Below are positions 55,193 to 64,000 of a stretch of DNA of 64,000 nt, one piece after another. The notes beneath the pieces are model-generated. The model was not told where the DNA came from. It did no database searches and saw only the letters and a list, made by a program, of their open reading frames with translations. Origin of the DNA: Stichopus chloronotus. Taxonomy: Eukaryota > Echinodermata > Holothuroidea > Aspidochirotida > Stichopodidae. Each line of letters starts with the position of its first letter. Positions within the stretch are counted from its first letter, which is position 1. The DNA lies in assembly GCA_021234535.1 (NCBI GenBank), contig SFZH01000008.1:21849091-21913090 (forward strand), read 5' to 3'. A program made the translations under genes and the position numbers.

Positions 55193-58100
55193 GTAAGTGC
55201 CTGCCTGCATTAGAACAAAATATGTGAATATACAGGCATTTTAAAGGGAAATAGGGTGTTTGTTTTAGAGAAAACATCCATATTTTTTACATCAATGTTT
55301 GTGGACGTAGAATGATAGATTATTCAAAATAAGGAAGGACAGTGGCCTTCTTTTCAAGGAATAAGCTCCTCACAGATAGAAATTCAGTTATTTGTTATTC
55401 AGCACTAATTTGTTCACCCAAACTTTTCAAAATTCAAATGATGCACCTTCCATTACTCATTACATGCATAATGTTTAGAGAAGATGAAACTTTGGTAGAT
55501 GATCATTGATGAGACTGAATGGTTTAACAATGATTACCACTATTTTCTTTTGTGTGTCATGTTGGTGTATCCTAACACCCTATTTCCCTTTAAAGTAGCT
55601 GTGATGCCCACTGTGTTTTCCAACATGTGTATGTAAATCCTGATGTATTCTGATTTTCTTTCCCCAGAGCATTTGCAGACTGAGGTGAGGATTTCAAAAT
55701 GTGATAAAGTATATGGGTAGTTCCCAGAAACCCTGACCCCCACAATTCCCCCAGTGGAAATTCCCCTTATTCTTTGCCCTCAACTCTTTTCTCAATTGAA
55801 ATTGTCAGGGGGAGTTGTCCTAGGGGATTCTCATCTGAGGGGCATTCTTGTCTGAGGGAGAATTCTACTGCATTCACTGCTGCATTTAAAAATTTCATCC
55901 CTCGATCGCTCGATCCTTAACTTTGGCTTGGCCCTTTGATAAAGTAATTCATTTTGCCTAATTCATTCCTCTTTTTCTGATCAAATGAGTTGCAAGGATA
56001 CTGTGTTTAAAAACTGAATTTATTTGTGTCAATTCAATTGCAGAAACAAAACTTCCAATAAAACATACTATATCTGAAAAGGAAAAATTCAAAGTGCCAT
56101 GTGGTGTACATATTAGAAAGATTATAGTGCAAACATTAGTTCGAAACACTTCTTTGATTGAGACTCAGCCTTAAGGCTGGCAAGCTAATGATGTATGCTG
56201 GATTTCTCTGTCCTCAGCCTTGGCCTTAAGGGATAATGACTTGGCCTCATGCCCCATGGCCTTGGTAATTATGTCTGAGTTTTTTTTTTTGGGGGGGGGG
56301 AGGGAGCTTACTTCCTTAATATTTTCAGATATATCTTGTATTTGTCATATGCACTGATCAAGCACTCTGCATTACTGTATCCTGCATACATGGTGTTGTA
56401 TAACCAGCTGCCTGGTTGTGATTGCGGCTTGATATAATAATTAAGTTTTAGTTCATGCATAGTCTGGTTGTGAGATACTGTAAGCTGCATACGATGTTAC
56501 ATACAATCTAGTTCTTTGAGTGATACTAAACATTTAAGGCTAAAACTTTTTGTACAGACTCATAGTACACTTCACCGTGACTGGGTATGACTATCATTAC
56601 TTGTTTCAGATGTAGTGCATAAGAAGTATACAACCATATCAGTTTGTACACGTTGTCAGTGGTATGTAGACTGGTAAAATCATCTCTGCTGGCATTTCGT
56701 GATTTACAATGCATCTTTGGTCTGGAAACTCTTGCAGTTGTCATGGTATTGTTTCATCATTTGTAGGCATTAAGCTACTTGTGACATTTAGCAAAATCGT
56801 AGGCCTACAGTTTCACTTTGTACACACTGTGTTGCAACATAGTACTAGTTATGCAAACTTGTAAAAATAATTAGTTCTATGAGTGATCGACTTTTCAAGG
56901 CCTATGTGGCTTGCTTCTACTTCGGGAGATGCTCTTTCCATCCTTCTCAGATCTGAGGATGCATTTCCAATTACCATTACAAAGCAGGTTCACCTAACTC
57001 AAATTTTGCAAATTATTTGGCATGTACCCAAATCTACTTGCTTAAAATATTACAAGTGGACCTACAGCAACCTTTTCTTTTTGAACCGGTTTATGCATTG
57101 TCTTGCACACCAGAGATACTGTACGGCCCCATGACCTTCATTTAGGGGAGTGAGTGAGGGAAGTGGGACCAGGCTTAGACTAATATGAGGACATTACCTC
57201 GATCCTGCCACATATTAGTCCTGTACTGCATTATAGGCCTTGGCGAATAAAAATGTGTAGCAAGGGCACCATGCTATCTAGCTACACTGTATCACTGATA
57301 ACGTACTACTTCAGTCAACCTTTAACATACTTTATAAAGAGCAAATTAGTGACATAATTTGTAATAATAGTCTATTGCGGGTTTGTGCCTGTTGCAGTTC
57401 TGGTTCTCTGATAAGGCTTTTGCAGTTTGCACCTTTCATGTCAGTTATATCCTTATTTGAAATGTCACTTGGAAAAACAACCCAAAATCTCCAAAATACT
57501 GATCCATGTACTGTACTAGACATAATTTTACATGTTAACCCTACCCTACAGTGCTCTGTCATTTCACTTGCAATATGTTTTAATATAGGTGCAACAGCAG
57601 ATATCTAGTGGGTTACAATTGTACTCAAACCTACATGTTTTGTCAGTGCCTGATAGCCTAATTCACCCCTTGAGCTTGTTTTTGTACAAGGGTAATTGCG
57701 CCATCAAGTGTCCACATCCAGCACAAAGACATCGTCTAGTTTTTATGCTAGAGCTAAGTCTCATGTTCTTTAAATGCAGCAAGCATCACATTTGAACCTG
57801 CATGCTTAACCTCACAACATTACACCAAGTGTATACAGTGAACTGAAAGAATAACAGCTTATCTGCTGTTTGTCAGTCGAAGATCGCTTTCTTTTCATTT
57901 TCTTAAAATAGGACTTATTTATTGATTTGTATCCCTTCCACCATGGTACTGTATAAGCTAGGGAATGAAGTTTTTAAACAAATTATCTTTGAAAGCCCAT
58001 TGACGATGAGCTGTAAATATGACTCAGGGTTGTTCGGTTTAAACCGCCCCGGTTTAAACCGGGCAGTTTTGCAGAATACAATGCCCCACTGAAGAGCAAC

Positions 58101-58319
58101 CTTTTACATTTCTGTAGCCAAAGTGCACACGAACTCTGGTCGTTTGCAAAGCTTAGTTTAATATTCTGTACAATTTGCATGGTGGATAGTGTAGGGTACC
58201 TGTGCTGAATACTTTGGTGTTTAGAGATGAGAAATCCTACGTGCCTGCAGGCTAGCCTAGATGGCTGAGTGGTGTGTTACCTTTTGGGGGAGATTGTTTA
58301 ACTGTAAGTCCACTGACCC
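55193..58319. other. Probable intron of the SET gene; no further exon recognised
   Basis: Several short open frames, none with a SET motif. An acceptor/donor pair around 55,668-55,684 would give a 17-nt exon with a stop in the needed phase. The palindromic pair CGGTTTAAACCG is at 58,037 and 58,049. A T/G homopolymer tract lies at 56,280-56,300. Confidence 0.4.
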
Positions 58320-60478
58320 TCCAATCTGATTTGGCGGCGCAGTTGCAGTCATAGTGTTCAATGCACTGTCTCCTGATTTGGCGGCGCAGTCCTAGTGGTC
58401 CTATATCAATGTACTGTTATTTTTGAGAATGACGCAATCTTCATGTGGTCCTATATCAGTGCATCCTCCAATCTGATTTGGCCTCACAGTTGCAGTCACA
58501 GTGATCACATATCATCGTACTGTTTCCTGATATGGCGGCGCTGTCGTAGTGGTCCTATATCAATGTACTATTATATATTCTCCAATCTGATCTGGCGGCG
58601 CAGTTGTTGTGGTCATGTGTCATTGCACTGTCTTCCTGATATCGCGGCGCAGTGGTAGTGGTCCTATACCAATGTCTTATTATTTATTAATCTAGATTAT
58701 TGTTTTAAATCTGATTTGGCATCTCAGTCATAGTGATCACACATCAATGCAATGTCTTCCTGATATGGAGGTGCAGTCATAGTGGTTCTATATGAATGTA
58801 CTATTATTCATTCTCAAATCTGATTTGGCGTCGCAGTCGTAGTGGTCATGTATCATTGCACTGTCTTCCTGATATGGCGGCGCAGTCGTAATGGTCCTAT
58901 ATCAATGTACTATTACTTATTCTCAAATCTGATTTGGCGTCGCAGTCATAGTGGTCATGTATCATTGCACTGTCTTCCTGATCTGTCGGCGCAGTCGTAA
59001 TGGTCCTATATCAATGTACTATTATTTATTCTCAAATCTGATTTGGCGTCGCAGTCATAGTGGTCATATATCATTTCACTGTATACCTGATATGGCAGAG
59101 CATCATTGTACTATTATTTATTCTCAAATCTTATTTGGCGTCACAGTCGTAGTGATCATGTATCAATGCACTGTCTTCCTGATATGGCGGCCCAGTGGTA
59201 GTGGTCCTTTATCAATGTACTATTATTTATTAATCTACTATTATTACTTTAAATCTGATTTGGAATCGCAGTTCTATAGTGGTCATGTAGGCCTATTGAT
59301 GCACTGTCTCCCTGATATGGCGGCGCAGTTGAAGTGGTCATAAATCAATGTACTATTATTTATTCTCAAATCTGATTTGGCGTCGCAGTCATAGTGGTCA
59401 TGTATCATTGCACTGTATTCCTGATATGGCGGCGCAGTCGTAGTGGTCATAAATCAATGTACTATTATTTATTCTCAAATCTGATTTGGCGTCGCAGTCA
59501 TAGTGGTCATGTATCATTGCACTGTATTCCTGATATGGCGGCGCAGTCGTAGTGGTCATAAATCAATGTACTATTATTTATTCTCAAATCTGATTTGGCG
59601 TCGCAGTCATAGTGGTCATATATCATTTCACTGTATACCTGATATGGCAGAGCATCATTGTACTATTATTTATTCTCAAATCTTATTTGGCGTCACAGTC
59701 GTAGTGATCATGTATCAAAGCACTGTCTTCCTGATATGGCGGAGCAGTTGCAGTGGTCCAATATCAATGTAGTATTATTTATTCTCCGATCTGATTTGGC
59801 GTCACAGTCGTAGTGGTCATGTATCAAAGCACTGTCTTCCTGATATGGCGGAGCAGTTGCAGTGGTCCAATATCAATGTAGTATTATTTATTCTCCGATC
59901 TGATTTGGCGTCACAGTCGTAGTGGTCATGTATCAAAGCACTGTCTTCCTGATATACTGTATGGCAGAGCAGTCGTAGTGGTCCTTTATCAATGTACCAT
60001 TATTTATACTCCAATCTGATTTGGTGTCGCAGTCGTAGTGGTCATGTATCAATCAATGCACTGTCTTCCTGATATATGGCGGGGCAGTTGTAGTGGTCCT
60101 TTATCAATGTACTATTATTTATTCTCCAATCTGATTTGGCATCGCAGTCGTAGTGGTCCTATATCAATGCACTGTCTTCCTGATATGGCGGCGCAGTCAT
60201 AGTGGTTCTATATCAATGCACTATTATTTATTCTCAAATCTGATGTGGCGTCGCAGTCGTAGTGGTCATGCAGGTATCATTGCACTGTATTCCTGATATG
60301 GCAGTGCAGTATTAGTGGTCCTACATCAATGTACTAGTATTATTTATTCTAAAATCTGATCTGGCGTCGCAGCCAGTAGTGGTCATGTATCAATACACTG
60401 TCTTCCTGATATGGCGGCACAGTCATAGTGGTTCTATATCAATGCACTGTTATTTTTTTACTGCGACTGCGCCGCAGA
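58320..60478. repeat. Tandem array, ~109-bp unit
   Basis: About 2.2 kb of head-to-tail repeats. Successive TCTGATTTGG starts at 59,371, 59,480 and 59,589 give a 109-bp period. Each unit has two related halves, one with TGATTTGGCGTCGCAGTC and one with TGATATGGCGGCGCAGTC, both followed by (G/A)TAGTGGTC. Unit length drifts elsewhere (small indels). Open frames here come from the repeat. The last unit ends in an inverted ACTGCGACTGCGCCGC. Confidence 0.92.
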
Positions 60479-61281
60479 GGTCCAAGTGGTACATGATTTA
60501 GAGAGACGTTGTATTCTGCAATGGCATGTACCGGCCTATAACCCCATTAAGAATACATTCCCAGTTACCCACTCAATTACATGATTCAAAGGAGTCCTCT
60601 ACAGGGTCTTTTGGTCTTAAGCCTTTATTTATGCTGATAAAATCTGATGAAAATCCTCACTCTATATTTCCTTAAAATACAATCACAATCAAGTCCTAAA
60701 TAACTTGACTCAAAATGAAAAGGTCCAATTTAAAGATACCCAAATGTAAATTGTGTGTGTGTGTGTACTAGTTAGACTCTACAGTAACTGTCAATTGTTT
60801 CCCCAAAACTTACTGGTTTGGGAATTCGCTAGCGACGTACTCACCTCATATAACCTATGCATTACCGTATTGACCATGGTCTAGCATCTGGCAATTTGTG
60901 TGTGTGTGTATCTGGTCACCGCCCTTCCATAATTTCCAGGGCGACAAAGCCTGGGATGACAGTGAAGTGCCGGACGGTAGGAGGCAGAGGAGGAATGAGC
61001 TCTAATGTTGCTTACCTTACACTCTATGGACGAAGGCTGACCGTCGGCGTCGGAATGGGCGGAGTCCGTCGAAGTAGCGCCCCAGGTGTGGCATGCTAAC
61101 CGCTAACGAGAAGCGCGGCAGTGCACCCGTAGAGTGGGTTGAACTGTCGCGGCCACGACTACCGAAACCTGAAGCGGGGCAGGCGGGTGGGCCGTTATGT
61201 GAGGTGAGTACGTCTCTAGCGAATTCCCAAACTAGTAAGTTTTTGGGAATTCACAGCGCGTACTCCCTCACCTCATATAAC

Positions 61282-62200
61282 CTATGCATTTTGTGACACG
61301 GGCATGTTGGCGGCTGGAAGGTTCGGCGGCTGCAGACGCGTCACCGCGATAGGCCGAAGCACTGCTCTGGCGAAAGATTCGTCGGCTGTTGGTGTATTCG
61401 TCAAATAACATGACACAAAGGAGGACGGCATTTTCCACGCTGCCGCGGTGAATATGTCCTCCAAGGGCACGCGTCGGAACCACGCGGTGGAGGCGGCGTG
61501 CCCGCGCAAATCGTGCCCCCGAAAGCGCTCCGACAAATCGGCGTGGGGTCGGATCACGGAGACTATCCAGCGCGAGAGTGTTTCCTTCGAAGCCGGCGAG
61601 AACGGACGGCGCAGCAAAATGAACAGGCGATTGAAGGTGCGAACGCTCTTGGTGCGCTCGATGTACCACTTAAGAGCGAAGCACCGGGCAACGCAGTCTA
61701 TCCTCCGCGACAGAGGAGGGGGTACTGAGTTTCGCAAGTTTGATTTCGCCTGGCGTGAAGGAGATCGACTGATTTTTGGCTAGAAACTGCGGATCAGGGA
61801 GTAGTCGAACCCCGGCGGGGTCGAAGCGGATAAACCCTGGCTGGAGAGTGAGTGCATGCAGAGAGGCCCTCCGCCAGGCCGAGCCTGCCGCCACGAGGAA
61901 GAGTGTTTTGAGCGTCAGCAGATCTAGCGGCGCATTATGGAGCGGCTCGTATGGGGCTCTGGCGAGCCTATCCAGGACCGCGTTGATGGACCAAGACGGC
62001 GGAAGTCGTTGGACCGGGGGGCGTTGATGGAACATGCCCCGTAAGAGTTGTCGAAGAGCCGCGTTGGTACCTATCGTCGATCCGTCCGGAAATCCGCGGT
62101 GGACCGCCGCTATGGCTGAGCGGTAGTTCCTTATGGTACTGACCTGCTTCCCCTCTAGGAGGAGGGCGCAGAAGAAGCTGGCCAGATCTGGTGCTGGCAT
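61282..62200 (-). pseudogene. DIRS tyrosine recombinase with one frameshift
   Basis: N-terminal and core part in one frame (STIRNYRSAIAAVHRG, LFLVAAGSAWRRASLHALTL) and C-terminal part in another (RCFALKWYIERTKSV, FRGHDLRGHAAS, FTAAAWKMPSSFVSCYL) with a shift near 61,690-61,710. Catalytic pieces are all there: Arg of the core helix, H-x-x-R in HDLR, Trp and Tyr in AAWK...CYL. With the shift it is probably inactive, but it is the only protein this deleted element keeps almost whole. Confidence 0.82.
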
Positions 62201-63035
62201 TTACATGGGATCGAGAGAGTTGTCGGCCGCCCATTGGAAGTATCGCTCCAGACGCGAATCGTAAGTTCGAACCGTCGTGGCACGCCTGGCTGCCGCGGCA
62301 ATGTTTGCAGCTTCCTCAGAAAAGCCTGCCGCTTGGAGGGTTGACCGGATAGAGGCCACGCAGCCAGCCGGAGTGTGGACAGGTGCGGGTGCCGCAGAGC
62401 TCCGCTCCTCTGTGTCCGCAGGTCCGGGACCGGAGGGAAGAGGAACAGCGAGTCACATAGGAGCCGTAGGAGGAGGGGGAACCATGGCTGGTTCGGCCAG
62501 CACGGCGCGATGAGCAGCATATCCGCTGGGGTGCTCTGGAGCCGGCGGAGCACTGTGCGGATAAGCGCAAACGGGGGGAAGCCGTACATGGAGAGGCCGT
62601 TCCAAGGGAAGGACAGGGCGTCGACCTTCCACGCTGTTGGAGCCGCGTAACGTGACACGTAAGTTGGAAGGCGCGTGTCGGTCGGTGACGCGAACATGTC
62701 CACGAAGGGCCAGTCGTAGAGGGCGAAGATGTGGTCCGCCCACCGCTGCGTGAGGGTCCAGGCCCCGGAGTCGTAGTTGCCCCGAGAGAGGGCGTCGGCG
62801 ACGAAATTGTACTGGCCTGCGAGGTGTGACGCCCGGAGCGTGATCTGAAGGGACTGGCATAACATCAGGAGGTCCCACACTTTGCGCAGCTGGGCCGCGG
62901 ACTTCGTCCCCCCCTGGCGATTGACGTACGCGACCGTCGTTGAATTGTCTGACCGGACCGTGACTGTGTGCCTGCGTAGGGCCGAGCGCCAATGACGAAT
63001 CGCGTTGGTTACTACTTGCGTTTCGAGGACATTGG
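62155..63035 (-). pseudogene. DIRS RNase H, 5'-truncated
   Basis: Read from about 63,035: VLETQVVTNAIRHW, then after a frame change VWDLLMLCQSLQITLRASHL, YNFVADALSRG, PFVDMFASPTDTRLPTYVSR and ADMLLIAPCWPNQPWF. This is RNase H plus the spacer before the recombinase. The RT and the N-terminal half of RNase H are deleted. Confidence 0.82.
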
Positions 63036-63239
63036 AAAAAGTTGAAAACTTGACGATGGCAATAGAACTTTACAGATGCAAAAGCAGTGTAAGAGCTTCA
63101 CTGGCAGACCAAAAGGCTGGCAATTACGGAAGGGCGGTGACCAGATACACACACACACACAAATTGCCAGATGCTAGACCATGGTCAATACGGTAATGCA
63201 TAGGTTATATGAGGTGAAGGAGTACGCGCTGTGAATTCC

Positions 63240-64000
63240 TATAGCTTAAGTCCAGTTGGCCCATGCACACAATGAAACCCTCGCCCATGTATTGTTCACT
63301 AATGAGATACTGCACACGTGTCCTACTTACACTGAGAAAGTGGTGCAGATAGATAAGGATAAGGTTAAATCTGATAAACTTTATAACATAGTGTTGAATT
63401 TTCTTGCTAAAAATTAAGAAGTGCTGTTAACAAGATGTTTGCAGCTAAAAATTTTAGAGAGCACGAGGTACAGTGTAGGCCTATTTGCTAAATAATAAAG
63501 TGGCTTCCGAGACACATGTAATAATTAATTACTCACAGTCTCTAACAGCCCAATTAAATTAACAGCATAGACTTATATTCGACCCAACATCAGGTGTAGA
63601 ATTTCTTTTTATCTGTTCCAGTTTTTCCAATAATTAATAGAATTAGTTAATTCATAATTATTTTGGGCAAAAGAATAACATTTTCAATCAAAGAAATTTA
63701 ATTCAATCTTTTAAAGCCTCCTGAACATTCAAGGTCACATGATTTGATGTGTACTCATGGACTATGTGACCTAAAATATTTTGTCTAACAGAAGGTTAAT
63801 GGGTTTTTTAACCAGTTTAAACCTAGTTTTGACCTAACAGTATAGACAAATATTAAGTTATGGGAGATTGTAAAATACCTTGCCAGCTTTGAAACATGCA
63901 TGGTTCGTGACTAGGAGATTTGTGACTGTAGACTTGGCTTTGAGGAGTGTTCTTAGACATGGCCTTGGCCTCCCGGTGTGGTGACTTGACTACAACAACG
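63240..64000. other. No gene seen at the right end of the window
   Basis: AT-rich sequence without recognised exon, repeat boundary or RNA gene. Further exons of the SET gene may lie beyond 64,000. Confidence 0.5.

Larger units (their letters stand above)
60804..63239 (-). mobile_element. Second DIRS element, internally deleted (2.4 kb), recombinase kept
   Basis: Inverted terminal repeats at 60,804-60,938 and 63,117-63,239, including GACCATGGTCTAGCATCTGG and a TG/CA run. Internal complementary region at 61,201-61,289, with the two termini joined around AAACTAGTAAGTTTTTGGG. On the minus strand a partial RNase H and the recombinase follow; gag, RT and the start of RNase H are missing between about 63,040 and 63,117. 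GC content is clearly higher than in the surroundings. It belongs to a different DIRS subfamily from the 42.7-54.4-kb copy. Confidence 0.88.

Noticed and set aside
55668..55684. 17-nt micro-exon between a strong acceptor (TTTCCCCAG) and GTGAGG
   Set aside because: In the phase required after the SET exon it reads TGA at once, and it encodes nothing SET-like.
58395..59772. Plus-strand open frames with repeated SDLESQ/GHISLHC-like sequence
   Set aside because: They are translations of the 109-bp tandem array.
1..64000. CRISPR array, operons or other prokaryotic features
   Set aside because: No spaced direct repeats of the right size, no gene packing; spliced exons and eukaryotic elements throughout.

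Overview
This is a eukaryotic window, AT-rich, with spliced host exons (GT/AG boundaries, consistent phases) scattered through a dense mixture of transposable elements. DIRS elements, a Penelope-like element, Ty3/gypsy and BEL/Pao gag fragments, a hAT MITE and KY-type and KMT5A-type genes point to an aquatic invertebrate animal. An echinoderm or another deuterostome is my guess, but nothing here proves it.

Layout. 0.4-14 kb, minus strand: a kyphoscoliosis-peptidase/hillarin-like gene (transglutaminase-like core plus C-terminal beta domains). Directly upstream, and sharing an exon with it, is a coiled-coil gene built from a ~70-residue module. A third copy of that module, with a Glu/Gly low-complexity tail, lies at 6.5-7.5 kb inside the large KY intron. 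The reading frame has several one-base homopolymer shifts and in-frame TAA codons, so this is either a pseudogene or an assembly with indel errors. A hAT MITE with a perfect 8-bp duplication (3.4-3.9 kb) and a BEL/Pao gag relic (10 kb) sit in the introns.

15.9-21.5 kb, plus strand: a Ty3/gypsy element (gag, protease, start of RT, then cut off). A Penelope-like element (16,373-19,603) split it inside gag. The Penelope insert is one 1.8-kb unit preceded by a partial direct copy and a partial inverted copy. It carries type I hammerhead ribozymes, two complete and one broken exactly at the cleavage point. 21.5-25 kb: a degraded DNA-transposon-like gene flanked by clusters of a GTACGTCCGTCACA motif. 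25.3-26 kb: another gypsy gag relic.

28.6-42.6 kb: two copies (5,620 and 5,735 bp) of a non-coding element with CCCTTAGC terminal inverted repeats, repeated subterminal motifs and 2-bp target duplications. Between them lies exon 1 of a plus-strand KMT5A/SET8-like gene (35.7 kb). Exon 2 is at 55.0 kb, so the intron of about 19 kb contains one of these copies plus a whole DIRS retrotransposon.

42.7-54.4 kb, minus strand: a DIRS element with inverted terminal repeats, internal complementary region, gag, RT/RNase H and tyrosine recombinase. Its RNase H region is interrupted by a 5,277-bp element with a perfect 20-bp inverted repeat and subterminal TGTAACGTCCGCAACA motifs. 58.3-60.5 kb: a ~109-bp tandem array. 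60.8-63.2 kb: a second, internally deleted DIRS element that keeps its recombinase, ITRs and ICR. Order of events that can be read: the DIRS element predates the 5.3-kb insert, and the gypsy element predates the Penelope insert.
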